Assembly (NCBI RefSeq): GCF_021648825.1
Contig: NZ_JAKJHS010000002.1
Span: forward strand, 124,001 to 188,000
Reading direction: 5' to 3'
DNA from: Rhizobium halophilum
Lineage (GTDB): Bacteria > Pseudomonadota > Alphaproteobacteria > Rhizobiales > Rhizobiaceae
Length of the DNA: 64,000 bases
The notes below the pieces were generated by a model. The model was not told where the DNA came from, did no database searches, and worked only from the letters and a program-made list of their open reading frames with translations. Position numbers and translations under genes: made by a program. The first letter of the stretch is position 1. Each line of letters opens with the position of its first letter. Below, piece after piece: positions 55,013 to 64,000 of the stretch.

Positions 55013-56803
55013 ATGGACCAGGACATGACGGATAGCAACAATCAGATGACCGGCGCGGAAATCGTTCTGAGAGCGCTGAAGGACAATGGCGTAGAGCACA
55101 TTTTCGGCTATCCCGGCGGTGCCGTCCTGCCCATCTATGACGAGATCTTTCAGCAGGAGGATATCCAGCACATTCTTGTTCGCCACGAACAGGGTGCCGG
55201 CCACGCAGCGGAAGGCTATGCCCGCTCCACCGGAAAGGTTGGCGTCATGCTGGTCACGTCCGGTCCGGGCGCCACAAACGCTGTGACGCCGCTGCAGGAT
55301 GCGCTGATGGATTCCGTCCCGCTGGTTTGTCTGTCCGGTCAGGTGCCGACGACGCTGATCGGCTCCGATGCTTTCCAGGAATGCGATACCGTCGGCATCA
55401 CCCGGCCTTGCACAAAGCACAATTGGCTGGTCAAGGACGTCAACGAACTGGCAGCAGTCATCCACGAGGCTTTCCGAATTGCGCAAAGCGGCCGGCCGGG
55501 GCCGGTTGTCGTCGACATCCCGAAGGACGTCCAGTTCGCCACGGGCACCTACACGCCGCCCGGCGCAGCACCCGTCAACAAGAGCTACACGCCGAAGGTG
55601 CAGGGCGATCTCAACGCCATCCAAGCGGCGGTGGAGCTAATGGCGAGCGCGAAGCGGCCGGTTCTCTATACCGGGGGCGGCGTCGTCAATTCCGGACCGG
55701 CAGCTTCCCGACTGCTACGCGAGCTGGTTGAGCTGACGAACTTCCCGATCACGTCGACGCTGATGGGGCTTGGGTCCTATCCAGCCTCCGGCAAGAACTG
55801 GCTGGGCATGCTCGGCATGCACGGTTCCTACGAGGCGAACATGGCGATGCATGACTGCGACGTCATGGTCTGCATCGGCGCGCGCTTCGACGACCGGATC
55901 ACGGGACGGCTGAACGCGTTTTCGCCGAACTCGCGCAAGATCCACGTCGACATCGACCCGTCTTCGATCAACAAGAATGTTCGCGTCGACGTGCCGATCC
56001 TCGGCGACGTCGGCCGCGTGCTTGAAGACATGGTGCGTCTGTGGCGGGCACTGCCGAAGAAGCCCGAGAAGAGCCAGACGCAGGAGTGGCACGAGAGCAT
56101 CGATCGCTGGCGCGGGCGCAACTCGTTTGCCTTCAAGCCCTCCAACGACGTGATCATGCCGCAGCATGCGATCCAGCGTCTCTACGAACTCTCTAAGGGA
56201 CGGGAAACCTATGTCACCACGGAAGTTGGCCAGCACCAGATGTGGGCGGCGCAGTTCTTCGGTTTCGAAGAGCCAAACCGGTGGATGACCTCCGGTGGTC
56301 TGGGGACCATGGGCTACGGCTTGCCGGCGGCGATCGGGGTCCAGGTTGCGCATCCCGACGCGCTTGTCATCGACATTGCCGGCGACGCCTCCATCCAGAT
56401 GTGTATCCAGGAAATGTCCTGCGCCATCCAGTATAATTTGCCGGTCAAGATCTTCATCCTGAACAACCAGTATATGGGCATGGTGCGCCAGTGGCAGCAG
56501 TTGCTGCACGGCAACCGTTTGTCGAATTCCTATACGGAGGCCATGCCGGACTTCGTCAAGCTGGCGGAAGCCTACGGCGCCGTCGGCATGTATTGCGACG
56601 ATCCGAAGGAGCTCGACGAAAAGATCGAGGAAATGATCGCAGTCAAGAAGCCGGTGATCTTCGACTGCCGCGTCGCCAACCTTGCCAACTGCTTCCCGAT
56701 GATCCCGTCCGGCAAAGCCCATAACGAGATGTTGCTGCCGGACGAAGCAACCGACGATGTGGTTGCCAATGCCATTGACGCGAAGGGACGGCAACTTGTC
56801 TGA
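55013..56803 (+). CDS. ilvI: Acetolactate synthase large subunit
   Basis: This is the thiamine-diphosphate enzyme of the first common step of valine, leucine and isoleucine synthesis, 596 residues. It has HEQGAGHAAEGYARSTGK with the catalytic Glu, GDASIQMCIQEMSC with the ThDP motif (GDA...NNQYMGMVRQWQ), and the FAD-binding middle domain (STLMGLGSYPASGKNWLGMLG). The start is ATG 55013; ATG 55025 is also possible. The gene lies behind the attenuator and ahead of the small subunit, the usual biosynthetic (ilvIH-type) arrangement. Confidence 0.97.
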   Translation: MDQDMTDSNNQMTGAEIVLRALKDNGVEHIFGYPGGAVLPIYDEIFQQEDIQHILVRHEQGAGHAAEGYARSTGKVGVMLVTSGPGATNAVTPLQDALMDSVPLVCLSGQVPTTLIGSDAFQECDTVGITRPCTKHNWLVKDVNELAAVIHEAFRIAQSGRPGPVVVDIPKDVQFATGTYTPPGAAPVNKSYTPKVQGDLNAIQAAVELMASAKRPVLYTGGGVVNSGPAASRLLRELVELTNFPITSTLMGLGSYPASGKNWLGMLGMHGSYEANMAMHDCDVMVCIGARFDDRITGRLNAFSPNSRKIHVDIDPSSINKNVRVDVPILGDVGRVLEDMVRLWRALPKKPEKSQTQEWHESIDRWRGRNSFAFKPSNDVIMPQHAIQRLYELSKGRETYVTTEVGQHQMWAAQFFGFEEPNRWMTSGGLGTMGYGLPAAIGVQVAHPDALVIDIAGDASIQMCIQEMSCAIQYNLPVKIFILNNQYMGMVRQWQQLLHGNRLSNSYTEAMPDFVKLAEAYGAVGMYCDDPKELDEKIEEMIAVKKPVIFDCRVANLANCFPMIPSGKAHNEMLLPDEATDDVVANAIDAKGRQLV

Positions 56804-56845
56804 GATGTTATCTCAAGCAGTTTCTCAAAGAATGGACGCAAGAAC

Positions 56846-57418
56846 ATGAACGCACATCAACTTCCGACAGGCTCGGCTTATTTCATCGCGCCCGAGACGG
56901 CAAAGGCGGAGAACCACACGCTCTCTGTTCTCGTCAGCAACGAGCCCGGCGTGCTGGCCCGCGTCATCGGTCTGTTTTCCGGCCGCGGCTACAACATCGA
57001 AAGCCTGACCGTTTCGGAAACGGAGCATGAGGCGCATTTGTCGCGCATCACTATCGTGACGCGGGGGACGCCGGCGGTTCTCGAGCAGATCAAGGCGCAG
57101 CTCGAGCGCATCGTGCCGGTGCACCGGGTGGTGGACCTGACCGTGCGGGCGAAGGATCTGGGTCAGGAGCGGCCCATCGAGCGGGAGGTGGCACTGATCA
57201 AGGTGGTGGGATCGGGCGAACACCGTGCCGAAACCCTTCGTCTCGCCGACGCTTTCCAAGCGAAGGTGGTGGATGCCACCGTGGAGCACTTCATCCTCGA
57301 GATGACGGGCAAGTCCTCCAAGATCGACCAGTTCGTGGCGATTCTGAAGCCGCTCGGCCTGATCGAGATCTGCCGCACCGGGATTGCGGCCATGAACCGT
57401 GGGCCGCAAGGCATGTGA
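56846..57418 (+). CDS. ilvH: Acetolactate synthase small (regulatory) subunit
   Basis: The 190-residue regulatory subunit has an N-terminal ACT domain (HTLSVLVSNEPGVLARVIGLFSGRGYNIESLTV split over residues about 24-56) that binds valine for feedback inhibition, and a C-terminal domain (REVALIKVVGSGEHRAE and GLIEICRTGIAAMNRG). It lies 42 bases after the large-subunit gene on the same strand. Its stop codon abuts the stop of the convergent aldo/keto reductase with no gap. Confidence 0.96.
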   Translation: MNAHQLPTGSAYFIAPETAKAENHTLSVLVSNEPGVLARVIGLFSGRGYNIESLTVSETEHEAHLSRITIVTRGTPAVLEQIKAQLERIVPVHRVVDLTVRAKDLGQERPIEREVALIKVVGSGEHRAETLRLADAFQAKVVDATVEHFILEMTGKSSKIDQFVAILKPLGLIEICRTGIAAMNRGPQGM

Positions 57419-58267
57419 TCAGAGCATGGCGAGCGGCATCTTCTTCGCCGGTGGTGGGAAGGCAGCGTCGAGCGCCTGCAGATCTTCCTCCGTCAGCTCC
57501 AGTTGTGCCGCCTCGCGATTTTCCGCGACGCGGTTGGTGTTGGCGGATTTCGGGATGGCAATGACGCCGTCCCGCTCCAGCAGGAACGCGAGCGCCACCT
57601 GCGCCGGGGTCGCCTGATAGGCCTTCGCAATGCGTGCCAGCACCTCGCTGCGGATCAGCCGGCCCTGCTCGATGGGTGAATAGGCCATGACAGCGATGCC
57701 CCGCTCCTGGCACCAGGGCAGGAGATCGTATTCGACGCCGCGCCGCGAGAGGTTGTAGAGCACCTGATTGGCGGCGCAGTTCTCGCCGCCCGGTACATCC
57801 ATCAGTTCCTGCATGTCGTCGAGGTCGAAATTGGAAACGCCCCAGCCGCCGATCCTTCCCTGGTGGCGGAGCTCCTCGAAGGCAGCAATGGTTTCTGCAA
57901 GCGGATGTTCACCCCGCCAGTGGAGCAGGTAGAGGTCGAGGCGGTCGGTGCGCAGCCGCTCAAGGCTCCTATCGCAGGCGGCGATGGCCCCTTCGCGGCT
58001 GGCATTCCACGGATAGACCTTGCTGACGAGGAAGACGTCGTCGCGGCGGCCCGCAATTGCCTCGCCGACGATCTCCTCGGCGCCGCCTTCGGCATACATC
58101 TCGGCAGTATCGATCAGCGTCAAACCAAGGTCGATGCCCGCCTGCAGCGCCGCGACTTCCTGGGCCGCTTGCGCAGGATCCTCGCCCATGTGCCAGGTGC
58201 CGAGCCCGAGCGCCCGGACAGTCGCGCCGGACGTGAGGGTGACGGACGGGAGGGTGTCGTGGATCAT
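57419..58267 (-). CDS. Aldo/keto reductase
   Basis: The enzyme is an NADPH-dependent TIM-barrel reductase of 282 residues. Catalytic residues fit: Asp and Tyr in [19 protein letters not shown], Lys in LVSKVYPWN and His in [11 protein letters not shown]. The end [17 protein letters not shown] is the cofactor-binding motif. I start it at ATG 58267 with AGGAG upstream rather than at 58321. The substrate is unknown. Confidence 0.9.
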   Translation of the reverse strand: MIHDTLPSVTLTSGATVRALGLGTWHMGEDPAQAAQEVAALQAGIDLGLTLIDTAEMYAEGGAEEIVGEAIAGRRDDVFLVSKVYPWNASREGAIAACDRSLERLRTDRLDLYLLHWRGEHPLAETIAAFEELRHQGRIGGWGVSNFDLDDMQELMDVPGGENCAANQVLYNLSRRGVEYDLLPWCQERGIAVMAYSPIEQGRLIRSEVLARIAKAYQATPAQVALAFLLERDGVIAIPKSANTNRVAENREAAQLELTEEDLQALDAAFPPPAKKMPLAML

Positions 58268-58424
58268 GTTTGGTCGCTCCTGGTGATAAAGCATAGATAA
58301 GGCGTACCGCCTTGCTGCCAAGCCTGCTTGATGGGACCAGCAATCGGGCCTAAACCGTTAGAAGGCGATCCGAGCAAACGAGATGGCCGGTATACCGTTC
58401 AACGCATTGGCGCCTGGAGAATTC

Positions 58425-59018
58425 ATGCCGCTGGAGACATTTCTGGCCCTGGTCCTGTTTGCGTTCACGACATCGATCACGCCCGGACCCAACAACATGA
58501 TGCTGTTCGCATCCGGCGTAAACTTCGGTTTCCGCCGCACCATACCGCACATGCTCGGCATCGGAGGGGGATTCCTGTCACTGCTGATCGGCGTCGGCTT
58601 CGGCCTCGGTGCGCTGATGCAGAGTGTGCCGCTCGTCTACACGTTGCTGAAATTTGCCGGCGGCGCCTATCTCGTCTGGATCGCCTGGAAGATCGGCACC
58701 TCGCGCAGCCTTTCGGAAGGGAAGGCCGGCGCCCGACCGATGAGCTTCATTGGCGCAGCGGCGTTTCAATGGGTGAACCCGAAGGCGTGGGTGATGGCGG
58801 TAACCGCGATGGCCACCTATACCAATCCTGCTGCCTATACGGCGACCGTGCTCATTGTCGGGTTCGCCTTTGCGCTGGTCAATCTGCCGAGTGTTTCCAC
58901 CTGGGCCGGGTTCGGCTCGGCGCTCCGCGAGTGGCTGTCGGTGCCGGTGCGGCTGAAGTGGTTCAACATAACCATGGCCGTGTTGCTCGTCATCAGCCTT
59001 TGGCCGATGCTGAAGTGA
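58425..59018 (+). CDS. LysE family translocator
   Basis: A small exporter of 197 residues with about five to six spans. The LysE/RhtB hallmark is [26 protein letters not shown] near the N-terminus, followed by [16 protein letters not shown] and [19 protein letters not shown]. The family exports amino acids. ATG 58425 has GGAG about 6 bases upstream. The next gene begins 5 bases downstream, so it is likely in one transcript with the nitrile hydratase genes. Confidence 0.92.
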   Translation: MPLETFLALVLFAFTTSITPGPNNMMLFASGVNFGFRRTIPHMLGIGGGFLSLLIGVGFGLGALMQSVPLVYTLLKFAGGAYLVWIAWKIGTSRSLSEGKAGARPMSFIGAAAFQWVNPKAWVMAVTAMATYTNPAAYTATVLIVGFAFALVNLPSVSTWAGFGSALREWLSVPVRLKWFNITMAVLLVISLWPMLK

Positions 59019-59023
59019 GGGAA

Positions 59024-59668
59024 ATGCGGATGAACGATCATCACCACCACCACGACGACCATCACCATCACCACGACAACCGCTATTCGGACATGGAGGC
59101 GCGGGTTCGGGCGCTGGAAACGGTGCTGACGGAGAAAGGCCTGGTTGATCCCGCCGCCATCAATGCCATTGTCGAAACCTATGAAACGAAAGTTGGGCCG
59201 CGTAACGGCGCGCAGGTGGTTGCCAAGGCCTGGACCGATCCGGTTTACGCCGAATGGCTGCAGCGGGATGCGACGGCGGCGATCGCAAGCCTCGGCTTCA
59301 CCGGTCGGCAGGGCGAGCACATGCGCGCGGTCTTCAATACGAACGAGACCCACAACCTCGTCGTCTGCACGCTCTGCTCCTGCTATCCCTGGTCGGTGCT
59401 TGGCCTGCCGCCCGTCTGGTACAAGGCGCCGGCTTATCGTTCGCGGGCAGTCATCGATCCACGCGGCGTGCTTGACGAGTTTGGCGTGGTGTTGCCGCAG
59501 GATACGAAGATCCGCGTGTGGGATTCGACCGCAGAGCTTCGGTATCTGGTGGTTCCACAGCGACCGTCCGGGACGGAGGGGATGAGCGAAGCCGACCTTG
59601 CCGATCTCGTGACGCGCGATTCCATGATCGGCACGGGGCTGGCCCTGGCGCCGGAGGCTGCACGATGA
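59024..59668 (+). CDS. nthA: Nitrile hydratase subunit alpha, cobalt type
   Basis: Nitrile hydratase converts nitriles to amides. The metal-binding claw VCTLCSC is at residues 114-120 (C115, C118, C120); Thr at the second position marks the cobalt type (iron enzymes have Ser). The core [20 protein letters not shown] and [16 protein letters not shown] matches the family. The N-terminus has ten His in two blocks ([10 protein letters not shown] then HHHHH), an unusual metal-binding head. ATG 59024 or 59030 may start it. The beta subunit follows with an ATGA overlap. Confidence 0.95.
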   Translation: MRMNDHHHHHDDHHHHHDNRYSDMEARVRALETVLTEKGLVDPAAINAIVETYETKVGPRNGAQVVAKAWTDPVYAEWLQRDATAAIASLGFTGRQGEHMRAVFNTNETHNLVVCTLCSCYPWSVLGLPPVWYKAPAYRSRAVIDPRGVLDEFGVVLPQDTKIRVWDSTAELRYLVVPQRPSGTEGMSEADLADLVTRDSMIGTGLALAPEAAR

Positions 59669-60324
59669 ACGGCCCGCATGATCTGGGCGGGCAGATGGGA
59701 TTCGGGCCGGTCGCCCCGGAGCGGGATGAGCCCTATTTTCACGCAGATTGGGAGAAGCGGGCGCTCGGCCTGACGCTTTCGTGCGGTGCGTTCGGGGCCT
59801 GGAATATCGACGAGAGCCGGCATGCGCGGGAGAACATCCCGCCGGCCAGCTACCTTTCAGCGAGCTATTACGAAATCTGGATCCGGGCGCTGGAGGTGTT
59901 GCTGGAGCGGCATGGATTTGCGGGTGCAGATGAAATTGAGGCCGGCCGGATGCTGCATGCGCCGGCGGCGCCGAAGCGGGTGCTGACGGCCGATATGGTG
60001 GCGGGCGTGCTGGCGCGCGGCGGGCCGTGCGACCGGTCGGTCGAGACTGAGCCGAAGTTCGCTGTAAGCGACCGTGTCCGGACGAAGAACTTCCATCCGG
60101 CGACCCACACGCGGCTGCCGCGCTATGCGCGAGCCAAGGCCGGTGTTGTCGAGGCGGTGCAAGGCTCGTTCGTCTTCGCCGACGACAATGCTCACGGCCG
60201 CGGAGAGAACCCGCAATGGGTCTACACCGTCGTGTTCGATGCGGGTGAGATCTGGGGCGAGGGCGCCGATCCGACACTGACGGTCTCGATCGATGCGTGG
60301 GAGAGCTACCTTGAGCGTATGTGA
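59665..60324 (+). CDS. nthB: Nitrile hydratase subunit beta
   Basis: The 219-residue subunit begins [16 protein letters not shown], a signature of the beta chain, and has [20 protein letters not shown] and [23 protein letters not shown], the SH3-like domain that completes the active site. The ATG overlaps the alpha stop (ATGA). Gene order alpha-beta-accessory is complete here. No amidase or nitrilase is adjacent in the window. Confidence 0.95.
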   Translation: MNGPHDLGGQMGFGPVAPERDEPYFHADWEKRALGLTLSCGAFGAWNIDESRHARENIPPASYLSASYYEIWIRALEVLLERHGFAGADEIEAGRMLHAPAAPKRVLTADMVAGVLARGGPCDRSVETEPKFAVSDRVRTKNFHPATHTRLPRYARAKAGVVEAVQGSFVFADDNAHGRGENPQWVYTVVFDAGEIWGEGADPTLTVSIDAWESYLERM

Positions 60325-60682
60325 GACCGGATCGACTCTGCTCAAATCACCGGGATTGCCAAAGTCTCCGGAAGGAGATCCGGTGTTTCCCGAGCCGTGG
60401 ACGGCGGAAGCTTTTGCGATGACGGTGCATCTCCACGAGCGGGGCGTCTTCTCCTGGACGGAATGGGCCGAGGCGCTTTCGACCGAGGTGCACCGGCCGG
60501 GGCGCGCCGAAGACGGCAGCGACTATTTCGACTGCTGGGTCGAGGCGCTTTCGGCTCTGCTTGGCGCCAAGGGCATTGCCGATGGCGAGCAGGTCCTCGG
60601 CCTGCAGCGGAGCTGGCAGCGGGCGGCCAAAGCGACTCCGCACGGACAACCGATCGAGTTGCGCAACGATCCGCAGCGCTGA
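60293..60682 (+). CDS. Nitrile hydratase accessory (activator) protein
   Basis: The 129-residue protein matches the small accessory proteins of cobalt nitrile hydratases that help the alpha subunit take up cobalt. FPEPWTAEAFAMTVHLHERG and FSWTEWAEALSTEVHRPGR and DYFDCWVEALSALLGAKG are family-like. Start ATG 60293 overlaps nthB by 32 bases; a TTG at 60311 would give a shorter protein. It is in one transcript with the alpha and beta genes. Confidence 0.88.
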   Translation: MRGRATLSVCETGSTLLKSPGLPKSPEGDPVFPEPWTAEAFAMTVHLHERGVFSWTEWAEALSTEVHRPGRAEDGSDYFDCWVEALSALLGAKGIADGEQVLGLQRSWQRAAKATPHGQPIELRNDPQR

Positions 60683-60758
60683 CCGCAGGCTAGCGGTCTT
60701 GATCCTCTTTCGTTCTTTTCGGTTGCGGTGGGATGCAGAATCCTGCCATGTCGCTGCC

Positions 60759-61886
60759 ATGCAATTCGCACCACAACAGGACGAGGCTCTCAAGGCGGTT
60801 TCGCGCTGGCTGAAAGAGGGCCGGAGCCCGGTCTTCCGGCTGTTCGGCTATGCCGGCACCGGCAAGACGACGCTTGCCAAGCATTTTGCCGAAAATGTCG
60901 ACGGCGAAGTGCTGTTTGCCGCCTTCACCGGCAAAGCTGCGCAGGTGCTGCGTTCGCGGGGGGCAAGAAATGCCAAGACGATCCATTCGCTGATCTATAG
61001 ACCGCGTGGCGAGGAAGAGGTCTCCGACGAGGAGACGGGCAAAACTTCTGTTGCGCCGATGTTCTCGATCAACCGGCAGAGCCCGCTCGCCAAAGCGCCG
61101 CTGATCGTCATCGACGAGTGCTCGATGGTGGATGAACAGCTGGGCCGGGACTTGATGAGCTTCGGGACGCCGATCCTCGTGCTGGGCGATCCGGGCCAGT
61201 TGCCACCGGTTTCCGGTGGCGGCTACTTTACCGAGCAGGAGCCAGACTACCTGCTGACCGACATCCACCGGCAGGCCCGCGACAACCCGATCATCCAGCT
61301 TGCGATGAACGTGCGCGAGGGCAAGGAGATCATGTATGGCGATTACGGCACCGCCCAGGTGATCTCGCGCAACGAGGTGAACCAGGCGCTGGTTCTGGAG
61401 GCCGACCAGGTTCTGGTCGGCACCAATAAGACCCGCAAGCGCTACAATCAGCGGCTTCGCGAGCTGAAGGGTTTCACCACGGAATATCCGCAGTCAGGCG
61501 ACAAGCTGGTTTGCCTGCGCAACGATCAGGTGAAGGGCCTGCTCAACGGCTCTCTCTGGCAGGTGATGAGCTCTTCCAAGGAGACGGTAAAGCCAGGCAT
61601 CAACCTGATGATCCGCCCGGAGGACGACGACATGGATCGCGGCGCGGCCAAGATCAAGCTGCTCAAGGCGTCCTTTGAGAATGTCGAAGGCGAGATTCCG
61701 TGGTCGACGCGCAAGCGCTACGACGAGTTTGACTACGGCTATGCGCTGACCGTGCACAAGGCGCAGGGCTCGCAGTGGAACAACGTCGTGCTGTTCGACG
61801 AGAGCTGGGCGTTTCGCGATACCCGCGAGCGGTGGCTTTATACGGCAATCACCCGGGCGGCCGAGACGATCACCATCGTCAAGTAA
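60759..61886 (+). CDS. RecD/Dda-like ATP-dependent DNA helicase
   Basis: The 375-residue SF1B-like ATPase has Walker A FGYAGTGKTT at residues 29-38, Walker B IVIDECSMVD, GDPGQLPPVSGGG and the C-terminal UvrD-like motifs YGYALTVHKAQGSQWNNVVL and WLYTAITRAAE. It resembles short stand-alone RecD-like helicases and phage T4 Dda. Its substrate role is not established. I place the start at ATG 60759, since the in-frame upstream stretch has no family match. No recBC genes are nearby. Confidence 0.9.
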   Translation: MQFAPQQDEALKAVSRWLKEGRSPVFRLFGYAGTGKTTLAKHFAENVDGEVLFAAFTGKAAQVLRSRGARNAKTIHSLIYRPRGEEEVSDEETGKTSVAPMFSINRQSPLAKAPLIVIDECSMVDEQLGRDLMSFGTPILVLGDPGQLPPVSGGGYFTEQEPDYLLTDIHRQARDNPIIQLAMNVREGKEIMYGDYGTAQVISRNEVNQALVLEADQVLVGTNKTRKRYNQRLRELKGFTTEYPQSGDKLVCLRNDQVKGLLNGSLWQVMSSSKETVKPGINLMIRPEDDDMDRGAAKIKLLKASFENVEGEIPWSTRKRYDEFDYGYALTVHKAQGSQWNNVVLFDESWAFRDTRERWLYTAITRAAETITIVK

Positions 61887-61985
61887 CGGCATCAAAAGTT
61901 TCAATGGCCGGATGAGCGAAAGCGATTGGCCTGCGGCGCCGGCCTGACGTAATGATCTACGAACCTCTCATGCGGACCGTGACCA

Positions 61986-62738
61986 ATGCCGACTCAGCTT
62001 TCCGTCAATATCAACGCCATCGCCATGCTGCGAAATCGGCGAGACCTTCCTTGGCCGAGCCTAGAGCACCTGGGGCGGATAGCACTGCAGGCGGGCGCGA
62101 GCGGGCTGACCGTGCATCCGCGGCCGGATCAGCGGCATATCCGCTTTTCCGACTTGCCGGTCATCCGGGCGTTGATCGACGACGAATTTCCGCAGGCCGA
62201 GTTCAACATCGAGGGCTATCCGAGCGAGGATTTCCTGGCGCTGTGTGAACGGACGCAGCCTGAGCAGGTAACGCTTGTGCCGGACGATCCGAGCCAGGCG
62301 ACCTCCGACCACGGGTTCGACTTCCGTGCTCAGGGTGAGATGCTGAAGCCAATCGTGGCGCGACTGAAGGCGGGTGGCATGCGCGTCTCGCTGTTCGCCG
62401 ACGGTGACGGCGATGCCGAGGCGGTGAAGCTGGCGAAAGCAACCGGCGCCGACCGGATCGAGCTCTATACAGGCCCTTACGGTGGCTGCTACGACGCGCC
62501 GGAACGGGCGGAAGAGATCGTGGAAAAGCTCGGAAGGACGGCTGATGCAGCTCGCGCCGAAGGGATGAGCGTCAATGCTGGGCACGATCTGACGGTCGCC
62601 AACCTGCCGCTTCTGGTCAAGCGGATCCCAGACCTTGCCGAGGTCTCCATCGGCCACGGGCTAACGGCGGATGCGCTGGAGTTCGGTATGGCGGAAACCG
62701 TGCGACGCTTCCGCCGCGCCTGTGGGCAGATGGACTAG
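61986..62738 (+). CDS. pdxJ: Pyridoxine 5'-phosphate synthase PdxJ
   Basis: PdxJ condenses 1-deoxyxylulose-5-phosphate with aminoacetone phosphate in vitamin B6 synthesis. The family segments are [67 protein letters not shown] and [15 protein letters not shown]. The protein is 250 residues, normal. It is convergent with the MarR-GNAT gene and overlaps it by 4 bases. Confidence 0.97.
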   Translation: MPTQLSVNINAIAMLRNRRDLPWPSLEHLGRIALQAGASGLTVHPRPDQRHIRFSDLPVIRALIDDEFPQAEFNIEGYPSEDFLALCERTQPEQVTLVPDDPSQATSDHGFDFRAQGEMLKPIVARLKAGGMRVSLFADGDGDAEAVKLAKATGADRIELYTGPYGGCYDAPERAEEIVEKLGRTADAARAEGMSVNAGHDLTVANLPLLVKRIPDLAEVSIGHGLTADALEFGMAETVRRFRRACGQMD

Positions 62739-63685
62739 AGGGCCGAAAGCTTCGCCTCGGCGAGATCCAGTTCCCAGGTCTGGCCGACGCATGCTGGCCC
62801 GAACATGGCGTGTCTTTCCTCGGAGACAAGTTTAAAGCCGGCGGTTTCGTAGATGCGGATGGCTGCCGTCAGCATGTCGTTTGTCCAGAGCGAGAGCCGG
62901 GCATAGCCGGCAGAGATCGCGAAGCGGATGCATTCCTCCACCAGCGTGCGGCCGAGGCCAAGACCGCGCACCTGTGGATCGAGATAGAGCAGGCGAAGCT
63001 TTGCGGTGCCTCCGCCGCCATCGGTAACCAGCACCGAGCCCACCCGCTTGCCGCCCTGCTCGGCGATCCAGCTTCGTTCGCGCTGCGGGTTGAAGTCAGC
63101 GATGAACTGGCTGGCGACCTGTGCGATCAATGCCTCGAACTTCTCGTTCAGCCCATATTCGCGGGCGTAGGCCGTCGCCTGGCTTTCGATGAGCCAGCCC
63201 ATGTCGCCGATCCGGTAGGGGCGCAGGATCACGGGCGCGGGGCCTGCCGGTTGCGATGAAGGGTCGAGGATGGAGCGGATCGTGCGCATGGCCTCGATCA
63301 GCCGGCCGCGGCCGCCCTCGCTGACGCCGGCAAGGTCACCGGCGATCTGCTGGCGGGAGCGCTGCCCCAGCATGTCGCAGACCTCCTGTCCCTTTGCGGT
63401 GACACGCAGGATCTGGCTGCGTTTGTCGGACGGATCGGGTATGCTGTCGATGAAGCCGGCCTCGCGGAACTTCTTCACGATCCGGCTGAGGTAGGCGGGA
63501 TCGAGCCCGAGATCGCGGTTGAGTTCACTGGCCGAGACCGACTGCCGGGCACCCATCTCGTAAAGGATGCGTCCTTCCGTCAGCGTGTAGGGCGTCTCAA
63601 GATAGCCCTTGTCGAGCAAGCCAAGCTTATTGGTGTAGAAGCGGTTGAAGGCGCGGATAATGTCCGCCGTCGTGTCGTCGAGCAT
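62735..63685 (-). CDS. MarR-type regulator fused to GNAT acetyltransferase
   Basis: Residues about 1-150 form a MarR winged helix ([20 protein letters not shown] then [18 protein letters not shown]). From about residue 160 a GNAT domain follows, with [18 protein letters not shown] and the acetyl-CoA motif [17 protein letters not shown]. This two-domain architecture is a known bacterial family. Start ATG 63685 has GGAGG 8 bases upstream; ATG 63700 is in frame but has none. The regulated genes and acetylated substrate are unknown. Confidence 0.92.
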   Translation of the reverse strand: MLDDTTADIIRAFNRFYTNKLGLLDKGYLETPYTLTEGRILYEMGARQSVSASELNRDLGLDPAYLSRIVKKFREAGFIDSIPDPSDKRSQILRVTAKGQEVCDMLGQRSRQQIAGDLAGVSEGGRGRLIEAMRTIRSILDPSSQPAGPAPVILRPYRIGDMGWLIESQATAYAREYGLNEKFEALIAQVASQFIADFNPQRERSWIAEQGGKRVGSVLVTDGGGGTAKLRLLYLDPQVRGLGLGRTLVEECIRFAISAGYARLSLWTNDMLTAAIRIYETAGFKLVSEERHAMFGPACVGQTWELDLAEAKLSAL

Positions 63686-63740
63686 GGATGGAGCCTCCAT
63701 TCAGAGACTCCATCCAATAATATGTTGACGGAGTCAAGTA

Positions 63741-64000
63741 TCATGCGGCGGCGCGGTCTGCGGCGGTCTCTGCCAGAGCGAATTGGATTGCAGCGCAGGC
63801 ATGGACGGCGGTGGAGTCTATGCCCGGCAGTGGCAGGTCTCGCGGATCCAGCAGCAGGCAGATCTCGGTGCAGCCGAGGATGATGCTGTCGGCGCCCTGG
63901 CGCTTGGCGGTTTCGATCATGGCGATGGCGCGCTCGCGGGAACCGGGCCGAACAACGCCGGCGCAGAGTTCGTCGAAGATGATGTCGTGCATGGCGCCGC
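63741..64000 (-). CDS. Aspartate/glutamate racemase family protein, C-terminal part (5' end outside window)
   Basis: The frame runs off the right edge of the window. The visible 86 residues contain the second catalytic-Cys motif ADSIILGCTEICLLL, followed by IDSTAVHACAAIQFALAE, typical of the Asp/Glu/hydantoin racemase family. The first half with the other catalytic Cys is not in view, so neither start nor substrate can be judged. Confidence 0.85.
   Translation of the reverse strand, partial: GAMHDIIFDELCAGVVRPGSRERAIAMIETAKRQGADSIILGCTEICLLLDPRDLPLPGIDSTAVHACAAIQFALAETAADRAAA

Noticed and set aside
58328..59023. Upstream in-frame extension of the nitrile hydratase alpha gene across the LysE gene
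   Set aside because: The extension overlaps a clear LysE translocator in another frame and has no family match; GAGG with ATG 59024/59030 gives the normal alpha start.

Overview
The window reads as chromosomal DNA of an alphaproteobacterium of the order Rhizobiales, most likely family Rhizobiaceae. The basis is the high GC content, the gene order ftsZ-lpxC-bamD-recN-ligA, a long Pro/Ala/Gln linker in FtsZ, a circularly permuted two-piece tmRNA gene beside an alpha-type sspB, and a DUF1127 gene followed by RNA elements of the cuckoo/CcsR type. I cannot name the species from the sequence alone. Nearly all of it is a dense core chromosome; the only clearly accessory patch is about 26.47-28.34 kb.

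Layout. 1-8.4 kb: cell division and envelope (ftsZ 3' part, lpxC, bamD) and DNA repair (recN, ligA), with a metallo-beta-lactamase-fold hydrolase between. 8.5-14.5 kb: a DnaQ-like exonuclease, creA, a flavoprotein dehydrogenase, an isolated cheW, a tiny membrane protein, a SCO1/SenC copper chaperone, prmA, then a DUF1127 gene with an anti-Shine-Dalgarno RNA block. 14.6-25.9 kb: metabolism and transport (aminopeptidase P, azlCD, pncA, DUF2254 protein, YeeE/YedE transporter, DUF2778 L,D-transpeptidase-like protein, M20 amidohydrolase, MDR and SDR dehydrogenases) and an HxlR regulator divergent from the SDR gene. 26.5-28.3 kb: a decayed toxin-antitoxin island (intact Phd/YefM-type antitoxin, frameshifted VapC, frameshifted ParD) plus an unrecognised AT-richer gene. 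28.3-43.2 kb: uvrD, an RND efflux pair, an NTF2-like protein, a DUF2243 membrane protein, a gene-poor stretch, a GlcD-like flavoprotein, and a 1241-residue AsmA-family protein.

43.1-50.2 kb is a protein quality-control and folate region: a ribbon-helix-helix protein, DUF4169, sspB, ssrA (tmRNA), thyA-folA, hflK-hflC and a DegP-type protease. tmRNA makes the degradation tag and SspB is the adaptor that delivers tagged proteins to ClpXP, and the two genes are neighbours on the same strand. 50.2-57.4 kb: a GNAT gene, serB head-to-head with miaA with no base between the start codons, a HerA-like ATPase, then ilvI(B)-ilvN(H) behind what looks like a complete transcription attenuator (an 18-codon leader peptide with consecutive Leu-Ile-Val-Val codons, a long stem and a terminator). 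57.4-64 kb: an aldo/keto reductase, a LysE exporter, a cobalt-type nitrile hydratase cluster (alpha, beta, accessory), a RecD/Dda-like helicase, pdxJ, a MarR-GNAT fusion protein and the 3' part of an Asp/Glu racemase-family gene.

Most informative non-obvious items: the DUF1127/cuckoo-type RNA locus, the ilv attenuator, the permuted tmRNA, and the frameshifted toxin-antitoxin genes. I see no CRISPR array, tRNA, rRNA, complete insertion sequence or prophage. I found no clearly undescribed multi-gene system. The best places to look for something new are the RNA block at 14.1-14.2 kb, the orphan gene at 27.4-28.3 kb and the gene-poor stretch at 37.0-37.9 kb.
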